41,452 nucleotides of DNA from an uncultured archaeon. Its GTDB lineage: Archaea > Micrarchaeota > Micrarchaeia > Anstonellales > Anstonellaceae. The translations under genes and the position numbers were made by a program. How positions within the stretch are numbered: the first letter of the stretch is position 1; the number at the start of each line of letters is the position of its first letter. Shown piece by piece: positions 7,066-18,707 of the stretch. The DNA lies in the NCBI GenBank assembly GCA_902384555.1, contig CABMCD010000003.1, positions 1 to 41,452 on the forward strand, in the 5' to 3' direction. The notes under the pieces are model-generated. The model was given only the letters and a program-made list of their open reading frames with translations, made no database searches and was not told the origin of the DNA.

Positions 7066-8418
7066 TCAGCCCGAAGCCTGCATCGGGCCGCAGTCGAGAT
7101 TGCCCAGGCTCACGCGCCCCGGCGCGTTGGAGGGCGACCACTGGTTGAAGGTGCAGCTCACGCGCACCACGCCGCTGATGTCGTCTCCCGACCAAAACTG
7201 GCCCAAGGTGGCGTTGAAGGTTTCGGAGTCGCAGCCCCAGCGCACCGTGGCGCTCGACGGCGCGTGGCGCACGCGAACGGCGGCCGAATAGGTCGTGGTG
7301 GTGCCGGAGCGGTTCATGGACTGGGTGTTGGCCGCGATGCGGCAGGAGGGCGAGACGCTGGTCACCTGGGTGGAGTCCACGTCGAGCGGGGCGGAGGCGC
7401 AGACATAGCCGTTGAGCGCCACCCACACCGTGGTGGGTCCGGCATCGTAATAGGGGCAGAGGCGCGAGGTGGGGCCCAGCAGCCCGCCGTAGCCCGCGCT
7501 GCGCGGGTCGGTGAGGTCGCCGCAGGTGTAGGTGATGTCCTCGCCGCTGCCGGCGTAGGCGTAGATGTCAATCATGGTTTCCTGGCCCTGCTGGATGACC
7601 GAGGGCGTGACATGGATGCGGCAGAAGCGGGTGGAGAACGCGCCGTTGTCGGAGTCCACTTCCGCCCGGCCGCTGACCAGCGGGCCGAGGTCGGCGGGCT
7701 TGGGCGCAGGCGTGTCGTTCGCCGCCGGAGCGGGAGCCGCGTAGGGCTCGGCCGCCGCGGCCTGCTCGCAGGCCGAATTGGCGTCGGAGAGGGTGGAATA
7801 GAACGAGTCTGAAAGCGTCTGCGAACAGACCGAACGCACGCTGCTCAGCAGGGGCTGCAGGCCGCGGCAGGCATCCTGCAGCGATTTCAGCGACGGGTTG
7901 CAGGACACCAGGCAGGTGGCCGGCGTGTCGTTGTGCGCGCAGGAAGCGCGGCAGTCGGAGAGCGCCTGGCTGGCGCCGCGATAAAGCTGGTCGGCGCCCT
8001 CGTAGCGCGCATAGGTGCCGGCGCAGGAGGAGAGCTGGCGCACGGGGCGCAGGTCGGAGCCGCAGTCGTGCCCGCTCAGCTCGCAGGACTCCTCGAGGCT
8101 GGAGGAGAGGTTTTCGCTGAGGATGCCCAGCGCCTGCATCTGCACGTGGATGGCGGGCCGGTCGTCGATGCCGGTGGCGCGCGAGAGGCGGGCCTGGACA
8201 TCGGCCATTTGGGCGCGCTGGTCCTGGATGGAGGCTTGCAACTGTATCAGGCGCGCGCCGGGGCTGGAAGCATTGGATGCCGAAGCATTGGCGGCAGACG
8301 GCGCGGGAGCGGCCGGGGGCGGGGAGCCCGCGCAGCCCAAGAGAAGGAGGAAGGCGAGGGAAAGAACAAGCAAAGCGGCCAGGGGCCGGACGGAAGAAAC
8401 GCGCGCATGGAGGTCCAT
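7066..8418 (-). CDS. Large cysteine-rich putative surface lipoprotein
   Basis: 450 residues. The N-terminus is a lipoprotein-type signal: Arg-containing start, hydrophobic core and lipobox LLGC with Cys29, then an Ala/Ser/Pro/Asn-rich spacer. The following region is rich in paired cysteines (CELSGHDCGS, CRASCAHNDTPATCLVSC), which suggests a disulfide-stabilised helical domain outside the cell. The C-terminal half (about 220-450) contains beta-rich Ig-like stretches (for example HVTPSVIQQGQETMIDIYAY) with further cysteines. A TATA box at 8440-8447 is about 26 nt before the ATG, which supports a leaderless transcript. No family recognised; a cell-surface or adhesion role is a guess. Confidence 0.6.
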   Translation of the reverse strand: MDLHARVSSVRPLAALLVLSLAFLLLLGCAGSPPPAAPAPSAANASASNASSPGARLIQLQASIQDQRAQMADVQARLSRATGIDDRPAIHVQMQALGILSENLSSSLEESCELSGHDCGSDLRPVRQLSSCAGTYARYEGADQLYRGASQALSDCRASCAHNDTPATCLVSCNPSLKSLQDACRGLQPLLSSVRSVCSQTLSDSFYSTLSDANSACEQAAAAEPYAAPAPAANDTPAPKPADLGPLVSGRAEVDSDNGAFSTRFCRIHVTPSVIQQGQETMIDIYAYAGSGEDITYTCGDLTDPRSAGYGGLLGPTSRLCPYYDAGPTTVWVALNGYVCASAPLDVDSTQVTSVSPSCRIAANTQSMNRSGTTTTYSAAVRVRHAPSSATVRWGCDSETFNATLGQFWSGDDISGVVRVSCTFNQWSPSNAPGRVSLGNLDCGPMQASG

Positions 8419-8439
8419 GCCTCTTTCAATCGACGCCGA

Positions 8440-8447
8440 GTTTTAAG
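8440..8447 (-). promoter_or_regulatory. TATA box of the lipoprotein gene (leaderless)
   Basis: CTTAAAAC on the minus strand is centred about 26 nt before the ATG at 8418. Confidence 0.5.
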
Positions 8448-8522
8448 AGGCTTGCGCGGACCGGGAAGGCGCCGTGCGGAGAAAACGGCCCTGCGAACCC
8501 GATGAAAATTGCCGGCCGCCGC

Positions 8523-8756
8523 CTATTTCTTCTTCGAGCGGGCGAAATCCTCGATTTGGGGCTGCACCAGCGCGCGCCAGACCACCAGGCTGAGCGCCAC
8601 GAAAAGCACCGGCACCCAAATCGGCAGGTTGGGGACAAAGACCCACCACACCACCACGAACACGAGGTCGGAGAAGACGGTGCCCAGCAGGCTGAGCAGG
8701 CGCAGGCGGCCGCGCAGGGCGTCCAAATCGGCTTGCTCCTCGGTCATGACTTTCAT
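8523..8756 (-). CDS. Small two-helix membrane protein
   Basis: 77 residues. A charged N-terminal helix (TEEQADLDALRGRLRLLSLL) is followed by two hydrophobic segments (VFSDLVFVVVWWVFVP and IWVPVLFVALSLVVW) and a basic C-terminus ending RSKKK. A family cannot be named. It lies 28 nt after the true end of the kinase/deaminase gene on the same strand and may be cotranscribed with it. Confidence 0.55.
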   Translation of the reverse strand: MKVMTEEQADLDALRGRLRLLSLLGTVFSDLVFVVVWWVFVPNLPIWVPVLFVALSLVVWRALVQPQIEDFARSKKK

Positions 8757-8784
8757 GGGTTCACCCGCTCATCGGCCCTTGCCT

Positions 8785-9795
8785 TTATTTTTTCACTTCC
8801 AGCTTTCTCACGCGGATGCCCGCTACGTCCAGCAGGCGCAGCGGCTCGCCGGACATGGGATAGGCGTCGTTGTAGACCACTTCGATCAGGCCGGCGTTGA
8901 GAATCATCTTGGTGCAGTTGAGGCAGGGGGAATAGGTGGTGTAGATCTAGCAGCACCCAATATCAATAAAAAAAAAAACGAAATGGACAATCGCATTCTC
9001 CTCCGCGTGCGAGCAGATGCACTCGTCGAGGCGCGTGCCGGACTCGGCAAAGGAGTTGCAGCGCTTGCAGCCGCCCTCGTTGCAGTTCTTCACGCCGCGC
9101 GGCGTGCCGTTGTATCCGGTGGAGACGATGCGCTTGTCGCGCACGATGACGGCCCCCACCTGGCGCTTCATGCAGTTGGAGCGGCTGGAAATCACCTGCG
9201 CAATCGACATGAAATACTGGTCCCACGTGGGCCGGTCCACCTTGAATTCGGAGGAAAGCTCGGAGAGCAGGTGGTCGGCCGCATCATAGAAGAGCTTGAG
9301 GTCGCCGGTGTTGTCGAGGCGCTTGTCGGCCAGGCCGATGACAATCTTGAGCTGCTGCATCGAGGGGTCCTTGTTGGCCGCCTCGGCCGATTCGAGGCGC
9401 GTAAACGCGTCGAAGGTGCGCGGGTCGCCGTCGCGGCCGCGCGACTTCATGCGCACAAAGCGCGTGTGGGGGTCGGAGTAGATATAGACGAGCTTGAAGT
9501 CGGGCAGCTTCTTGAGCTCCTCCACCTCGGCCGGGTTGCGGATGGACACCACGGTGTAGTGCTTGCCTTTTTGCATCTGCAAAGCCAGGCGCTGGGCCAG
9601 CACGCCGGAGCCGAACTTGGCGCGCAGTTCGTTGCCCTTGGCCACCAGATTCTCGCGCGTGAGGGGCTTGCCCTCCTCGGCCAGCGCGTCGCGGATGACG
9701 TCGGAGAGGGAGAGGTGGTGGAAGCCCTTCTTTTGCAAATATTCGGCCAGCGTGTCCTTGCCGGCGCAGTTCTCGCCCGTGAGACCGATAATCAT
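8785..9795 (-). pseudogene. P-loop kinase-dCMP deaminase fusion with an in-frame TAG
   Basis: The frame from ATG 9795 encodes a P-loop nucleoside/nucleotide kinase-like domain (GLTGENCAGKDT, residues 4-15) and then a zinc-dependent deoxycytidylate deaminase domain (about 195-336). The deaminase has SSRSNCMKRQVGAVIV, a Cys-rich zinc loop and the catalytic HAEEN motif (H263, E265). Codon 283 is TAG (8947-8949). After it the same frame continues for 53 codons with the zinc ligands SPCLNC (C291, C294) and ends in TAA. Translation to the TAG gives 282 residues that lack two zinc ligands and should be inactive as a deaminase. The HAE-to-PC spacing matches that of phage T4 dCMP deaminase, so no net frameshift is needed. 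The lesion lies next to an AT-rich patch with an 11-base homopolymer, so sequencing or assembly error is possible. The TATA box at 9816-9825 supports the start. Confidence 0.75.
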
Positions 9796-9815
9796 GGCAG
9801 GAGATGCCCCAAGAG

Positions 9816-9825
9816 AGTATAAAAT
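9816..9825. promoter_or_regulatory. Shared divergent TATA box
   Basis: AGTATAAAAT is centred about 25 nt from the ATG at 9795 on the minus strand (leaderless). On the plus strand it predicts a start near 9847, a 23-nt leader for the Maf gene at 9870. This rules out the upstream plus-strand ATG at 9804. Confidence 0.55.
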
Positions 9826-9869
9826 CCTATTCGGCCCACAGAGGGCCCGTGCAAAACCGAACCAAGCCG

Positions 9870-10430
9870 ATGCAAATCGTTCTGGCCTCGCGCTCGCCCA
9901 GAAGGAGGAAAGAATTGAGGGGGATTGTGAAGCGTTTTGCTTGCATGCCGGTCCGCGAACCGAGGGCAAGAGGAAAAAATGCGGTTTCAATCACTCGAAT
10001 TCTTGCGGCGAAAAAAGCCGAAAACGCCTCGGCCCGCTATCCCCGCGCGCTGGTGATTGCGGCCGACACCCTGCTGGTCTGCCGCAAGAAAATAATGGGA
10101 AAGCCCACAAGCGCAAAAGAGGCGGCCCGGATGCTGGAGCGAATGAGTGGGCAAAAAATAACCGCTATCACTTCGATTTGCATTCGCCTCCCCGGCCGAA
10201 AGCCTTCGGTTTGGAGCGAAAAGGGATGGGTGGGGATGAGGGAAATAACGCCAAAACAGATGGCGGCGTACCTTCAGTCCGGGCTATGGAAAGGAAAAGC
10301 CGGAGCCATCAACATAGCGGAAAAGCCGGTGAAAAACTGGGTGGAAAAAAAGGGCGGCGAGGAGGGGGCCATCGTCGGCCTGCCCGTGCGAAAACTGCGC
10401 ATGGTTTTGCGCCGGGCGGGAGTAGTGTAA
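9870..10430 (+). CDS. maf: Maf-family nucleotide pyrophosphatase
   Basis: 186 residues. Maf/HAM1-type enzymes hydrolyse non-canonical or modified nucleoside triphosphates to monophosphates, which keeps the pool clean. Family motifs are in order: IVLASRSPRRRKEL at the N-terminus (substrate phosphate binding), VIAADTLLV with the conserved aspartate, GKPTSAKEAARMLERMSG, and IVGLPVRKL near the C-terminus. Length is normal for the family. The start is chosen because the core begins at the second residue and the promoter predicts transcription after 9840. It is divergent from the nucleotide kinase/deaminase, so both genes at this promoter concern nucleotide pools. Confidence 0.88.
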   Translation: MQIVLASRSPRRRKELRGIVKRFACMPVREPRARGKNAVSITRILAAKKAENASARYPRALVIAADTLLVCRKKIMGKPTSAKEAARMLERMSGQKITAITSICIRLPGRKPSVWSEKGWVGMREITPKQMAAYLQSGLWKGKAGAINIAEKPVKNWVEKKGGEEGAIVGLPVRKLRMVLRRAGVV

Positions 10431-10436
10431 TATAAG
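10427..10436 (+). promoter_or_regulatory. TATA box of the acyltransferase gene
   Basis: GTAATATAAG overlaps the end of the Maf gene. Its centre is about 26 nt before the ATG at 10458 and only 20 nt before the ATG at 10452, which favours the second codon for leaderless translation. Confidence 0.45.
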
Positions 10437-10457
10437 CGGGGGCGCTTTTCTATGGCT

Positions 10458-10976
10458 ATGCGCCATCTCACGCATCATCCGAAAACCCCATCCGAAGCCA
10501 ACGGCATGAGCCGCTGGTGGAGGCATTACAACCCCGTGCGCACGGCCTTCAATTACGCCATCGTGCAGCTGGCCGCCCGCTGCCCGTTCATGGGAATGAA
10601 AAGGGGATTGTACCGCTGCCTCGGCGCGAGAATCGGAAAAAACGTGTCCATCGCACCGGACGTTATACTGGATTTTGTCACGCCCGAACTCATCGAAATC
10701 GGGGATGGGGCCCTCATCGGATATGGGGCGCTTATTTTGGCGCACGAATTTTTGCCGGATGGATATGCGACGGGCCGGACCGTCATCGGGCCCCACTGCC
10801 TCGTCGGCGCGCGCGCCACCATCTTGGCAGGAGTGAGAATCGGGGAGGGCGCACAGGTGGGCGCGATGGCGCTGGTCAGCAGTGATATCCCCGCCAACGT
10901 GCTGGCGGCCGGCGTTCCGGCCCGGGTGGTGCGCAAACTGGATGCGCGGCGCGGGCCGGAAAAACCAAGGAGCTGA
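10458..10976 (+). CDS. Left-handed beta-helix (hexapeptide) acyltransferase
   Basis: 172 residues. The centre and C-terminus show hexapeptide repeats typical of LbH acyltransferases (IGKNVSIAPDVILD, IGDGALIGYGALI, VIGPHCLVGARATILAGVRI, GEGAQVGAMALVSSDIPANV). ILAHEF contains the histidine usual in the active site of this group, and the closing AAGVPARVVRKL is typical of the family. The enzyme would transfer an acetyl or similar group from CoA to a sugar or amino compound; the acceptor cannot be told. An alternative start is 10452. The membrane protein at 10985 follows after 8 nt, so the two probably form an operon. Confidence 0.8.
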   Translation: MRHLTHHPKTPSEANGMSRWWRHYNPVRTAFNYAIVQLAARCPFMGMKRGLYRCLGARIGKNVSIAPDVILDFVTPELIEIGDGALIGYGALILAHEFLPDGYATGRTVIGPHCLVGARATILAGVRIGEGAQVGAMALVSSDIPANVLAAGVPARVVRKLDARRGPEKPRS

Positions 10977-10984
10977 AATAGAAG

Positions 10985-11638
10985 ATGGAAGAAGCGCAAA
11001 AAAAACTGGGCCCCACCATTCTCTTGCTGTTCATGGTCGGCACGCTGCTGTTTGGCGCCTATTTCTATTTTGAGCAGTTGGCGGCCACGCCATTTTACCT
11101 CTGGCTCTTCGTGCCGGACTGCCCGCTTTACGCCGCGCTGGCCGGATTTATCCTGCTCGAAGGATGGGAAAACAAGACCGGAAAGAAAGCGGGCGCGCTG
11201 GCGCGCATGGCCCATTCGCCCCTTCTGCGGTTTGTCATCGCATCCGCCTGCGCGCTCTACGGCAGCTGGACCATTTTCATCTTTGGAGCCTATTCTGAAT
11301 TTTATCTCGGCGCGGCACAGGCGCCCGTCACCATCGCCCTCATCATCGGGCATTTGGGCATGGTGCTGCTAGCGCTGCTTATTCTGCCCAAGAAAAATGA
11401 AATCGGATGGACGGGCTTGGCGGCCGCCCTGCTGTGGCTGGCGCTCAACACCTTCATGGACTACCAGCTTGGCCCGCTCTCGACGCATCCTTGGCTGGGC
11501 GGGCCGCTCAAAATCGTGGTGGAACCCTTCACGTGGATGGCCGGCGCGGCATGGCCGCTTCTTCTCTATGCGCTGGCGGACGCATCGGCTGAAAACAAGG
11601 TGCTGGTCCGCCTGCGAAAGTGGGTGTGCTGGGATTAG
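10985..11638 (+). CDS. DUF1405-like polytopic membrane protein
   Basis: 217 residues with about six hydrophobic segments. The N-terminal helix is followed by LATPFYLWLFVPDCPLYA, a VPDCP/PDxP motif I associate with DUF1405 (YpjA-like) proteins of archaea and Bacillus, and then helices with NTFMDYQLGPLS. Function of the family is not established to my knowledge. A weak purine-rich stretch (GAAATAGAAG) precedes the ATG. It is probably cotranscribed with the acyltransferase. Confidence 0.65.
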   Translation: MEEAQKKLGPTILLLFMVGTLLFGAYFYFEQLAATPFYLWLFVPDCPLYAALAGFILLEGWENKTGKKAGALARMAHSPLLRFVIASACALYGSWTIFIFGAYSEFYLGAAQAPVTIALIIGHLGMVLLALLILPKKNEIGWTGLAAALLWLALNTFMDYQLGPLSTHPWLGGPLKIVVEPFTWMAGAAWPLLLYALADASAENKVLVRLRKWVCWD

Positions 11639-11682
11639 AAGCGCATGGCATCCGGACCCACCGGAATTTCCCCTGCAATAGA

Positions 11683-11690
11683 CATATATA
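11683..11690 (+). promoter_or_regulatory. TATA box of the AHSA1-DUF1428-VOC operon
   Basis: CATATATA predicts transcription from about 11713, a leader of about 11 nt before the ATG at 11724. The AT-rich spacer contrasts with the GC-rich genes around it. Confidence 0.5.
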
Positions 11691-11723
11691 TGATTTGTAT
11701 TTCATTATGTCTAGGGGATGATT

Positions 11724-12224
11724 ATGAACAAAACCCAAGTCAGGGAATTCGTCATCTCGCGCGTGTTCAACGCCACGCGCGAGCGCTTGTGGAAAGCACT
11801 CACAGAAGATGAGGAGACCGCCCAATGGTTCGGGCCGAAAGGCGCCACCACCCTATCCTCCAAAAACGATTTTCGCACAGGAGGCATGCGGCTGTGGGCC
11901 ATGAAAGCAGCGGACGGCCTGGTGATGTGGGGCAAATGGAAGTATAAGGAAATCACGCCGCCCTCCAAGCTGGTGTTTGTCAATTCGTTTTCAGATGCGC
12001 AGGGCGGCACCACCCGCCATCCGCTGGCTGCCAGCTGGCCGCTGGAGCTGCTGACCACCATGACCTTGGAGGAGGGAGGGCCGGGCCAGACCAAATTCAC
12101 GGTGCACTGGCTGCCGATTAACCCGACCGAAGAAGAGGGCAAGGCGTTCATGGCCGGCTTCGACTCGATGAAGGGCGGCTGGGGCGGCACGTTCGAGCGG
12201 CTGGAAGAATTCCTAAGCAAATGA
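11724..12224 (+). CDS. AHSA1/SRPBCC-fold protein
   Basis: 166 residues of the START-like SRPBCC fold, AHSA1 subgroup. The opening FVISRVFNATRERLWKALTE and AQWFGPKGAT are the family signature, and the end YES-type helix is GWGGTFERLEEFL. These proteins form a hydrophobic ligand pocket; the ligand is unknown. The start at 11724 lies 6 nt after GGGG; ATG 11718 is also possible. First gene of a three-gene unit with DUF1428 and VOC proteins, a combination frequent in bacteria, so horizontal transfer is plausible. Confidence 0.85.
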   Translation: MNKTQVREFVISRVFNATRERLWKALTEDEETAQWFGPKGATTLSSKNDFRTGGMRLWAMKAADGLVMWGKWKYKEITPPSKLVFVNSFSDAQGGTTRHPLAASWPLELLTTMTLEEGGPGQTKFTVHWLPINPTEEEGKAFMAGFDSMKGGWGGTFERLEEFLSK

Positions 12225-12242
12225 GGACTGGAGGTTGAGAGC

Positions 12243-12617
12243 ATGTATGTGGACGGATTCGTGCTGGTAGTGCCCAAAAAGAATATTCTGGCATATCGAA
12301 AAATGGCGCAGCAGGGCGGTCGGCTGTGGAAAAAACACGGCGCGCTGCAGTATTTCGAATGCGTGGGCGACGACCTCAACCCGGACATGGGCGGGATGAA
12401 GGGAAGGCCGTTCCCGGAATTGACGAAGACAAAGAAGGGAGAAACCGTGGTATTCTCATTCATTGTCTTCAAGTCCAGAGCGCACCGAGACCGCGTCAAT
12501 GCCCGGGTGATGAAGGACCCGGGCATGAGCCCGGAGGTTTGGAAGGACAAACCCATGCCCTTCGACATGAAGCGGGTTTCCTACGGTGGCTTCAAGGCCA
12601 TCGTGGAGATGAGGTAA
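12243..12617 (+). CDS. DUF1428 family protein (YbaA-like)
   Basis: 124 residues that match DUF1428 in full: MYVDGFVLVVPKKNILAYRK at the start, then HGALQYFECVGDDL, a VVFSFIVFKSRAHRDRVNA core and a MPFDMKRVSYGGFKAI ending. The fold is a dimeric ferredoxin-like (alpha/beta barrel) one; the function is unknown. GGAGGTTGA lies about 7 nt before the ATG and is nearly the same as the site before the following gene. Confidence 0.85.
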   Translation: MYVDGFVLVVPKKNILAYRKMAQQGGRLWKKHGALQYFECVGDDLNPDMGGMKGRPFPELTKTKKGETVVFSFIVFKSRAHRDRVNARVMKDPGMSPEVWKDKPMPFDMKRVSYGGFKAIVEMR

Positions 12618-12661
12618 GCGGACGGAACAAGAATGAATTCATGTGTATGGAGGTTGATGAA

Positions 12662-13057
12662 ATGAATCCAGTCGTGCATTTTGAGCTGCCGGCCGAAAAC
12701 CGCGAGCGCATGGTGAAATTCTACACCGGCGTTTTCGGATGGAAGGCGCAGGACACCGGCCCCGACATGGGGCACTATGTGGTGGTGCAGACCACCGACA
12801 CTGACGAGGCAGGCATGATAAAGAAGCCGGGCGCCATCAACGGCGGCATCTACCAAAAAACCAAGGAAACGGGCGGCTGCCCATCTGTGGTGATTTCGGT
12901 GGACGACATCAAGGCCCACATGAAAAAGGTGCAGCAAGCGGGTGGAAAAATCCTGGGCGAGCCGATGGACATCCCCGGCGTCGGCTCCTTTGTGTCCTTT
13001 GTCGACACCGAAGGGAACCGCCTGAGCATCTTGCAGCCCAAGATGGAAAAGAAGTGA
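12662..13057 (+). CDS. VOC (glyoxalase/bleomycin resistance) family protein
   Basis: 131 residues forming two beta-alpha-beta-beta-beta modules: VVHFELPAENRERMVKFYTG and VFGWKAQ in the first, VVISVDDIKAHMKKVQQAGG and GSFVSFVDTEGNRLSILQP in the second. VOC proteins are metal enzymes or binding proteins; this type resembles the small predicted enzymes of the glyoxalase group, substrate unknown. The start has GGAGGT seven nt upstream. Its TGA ends at 13057 and the convergent gyrA stop begins at 13058, leaving no spacer. Confidence 0.85.
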   Translation: MNPVVHFELPAENRERMVKFYTGVFGWKAQDTGPDMGHYVVVQTTDTDEAGMIKKPGAINGGIYQKTKETGGCPSVVISVDDIKAHMKKVQQAGGKILGEPMDIPGVGSFVSFVDTEGNRLSILQPKMEKK

Positions 13058-15808
<2,751 letters not shown>

Positions 15809-15826
15809 TTTTTCACCAGATGATTA

Positions 15827-17893
<2,067 letters not shown>

Positions 17894-17938
17894 TTAGTGG
17901 TCGCAAATGGCCTGTTTTGGAAGTATTTTATGGCTTGA

Positions 17939-17953
17939 TTTTACGTCGTAAAA
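17939..17953. promoter_or_regulatory. Perfect 15-bp palindrome, candidate operator
   Basis: TTTTACGTCGTAAAA has two 7-base arms around a central T. It lies upstream of the gyrB promoter region and may bind a dimeric regulator. Gyrase genes are often supercoiling-controlled, but no direct link is visible. Confidence 0.35.
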
Positions 17954-18097
17954 TGACCTAGGAGTATATGAACGCCAAAGTTTAAAAACAAGCCTAAAAT
18001 GGGGAAACAAAAAAGGCGCAGGCTCCCGCGTCCGCGCGGCCGCACCCGGCACGCAGGGAAGCCAAAGGCGGCCTTTCGGCTGGCCGGCAGAAGGAGG

Positions 18098-18108
18098 TTT
18101 TTAAATAC
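18098..18108 (+). promoter_or_regulatory. TATA box of rpl10e
   Basis: TTTTTAAATAC predicts transcription from about 18129 and a 24-nt leader that carries the GGTGATG ribosome-binding site. Confidence 0.5.
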
Positions 18109-18152
18109 TGGTGAAGAAACACTCTCACTAATCTTCCTAAAGGTGATGATGA

Positions 18153-18686
18153 ATGGGTATCCGACCAGGCCACACCGTTCGTGGCACTACCAAGCAGCCG
18201 TGGGCTCGCTATTCCAAGAAAAGGCCGAAGCAGTCCTTTGTGAAGGCCATGCCGCACCTCTCGCTGCTGGTCTACCACATGGGCGACGGCAAGAAGACCT
18301 ATGACACGCAGTACGACCTGTGCACCGAGACCGACATCCAGCTGCGCGACAACGCGCTGGAGGCCGCCCGCCAGGCCGCCAACAAATTCCTGGAGAAAAA
18401 AATCATGGGCCAGTACTACTTCCTGGTGCGCGTCTATCCCCACAACGTGATTCGCGAAAACAAGATGATTGCCGGAGCCGGCGCCGACCGTCTCCAGAAA
18501 GGAATGCGCGCCGCGTTTGGGCGCGCCACCGACCGCGCCGCGCGCATGCGCGCCGGCCAGGCCGTTTTCACATTCAAGAGCGCCGGCGTCAACCGCCCCC
18601 ACATCATGGAGGCCATCCGCCGCGCGAAAGCCAAAATGTCGGGATATTATGTGGTGAAGGAAACCCCGCTGGCGAGCAGCGCCTGA
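18153..18686 (+). CDS. rpl10e: Large-subunit ribosomal protein L10e (uL16 family)
   Basis: 177 residues, normal for archaeal L10e, the uL16 homologue near the ribosomal A-site and peptidyl transferase region. Characteristic segments: basic N-terminus GHTVRGTTKQPWARYSKK, then QYDLCTETDIQLRDNALEAA, FLVRVYPHNVIRENKMIAGA and GADRLQKGMRAAFGRATDRA. An AAAGGTGATGATGA leader precedes the ATG. It heads a unit with the coiled-coil protein, 21 nt downstream. Confidence 0.92.
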   Translation: MGIRPGHTVRGTTKQPWARYSKKRPKQSFVKAMPHLSLLVYHMGDGKKTYDTQYDLCTETDIQLRDNALEAARQAANKFLEKKIMGQYYFLVRVYPHNVIRENKMIAGAGADRLQKGMRAAFGRATDRAARMRAGQAVFTFKSAGVNRPHIMEAIRRAKAKMSGYYVVKETPLASSA

Positions 18687-18707
18687 TGCGCGTGAGAGCC
18701 TGAGGCC

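Noticed and set aside
8947..8949. Pyrrolysine read-through of TAG in the deaminase
   Set aside because: TAG is used as an ordinary stop by many genes here (for example those ending at 4219, 11638, 21230, 35192, 36087 and 39995), no pyl genes are in view, and the position is not a known pyrrolysine site. Mutation or sequence error is more likely.
9804..9869. N-terminal extension of the Maf protein by 22 residues
   Set aside because: The promoter predicts transcription after 9840, and the extra residues lie before the family's usual N-terminus.
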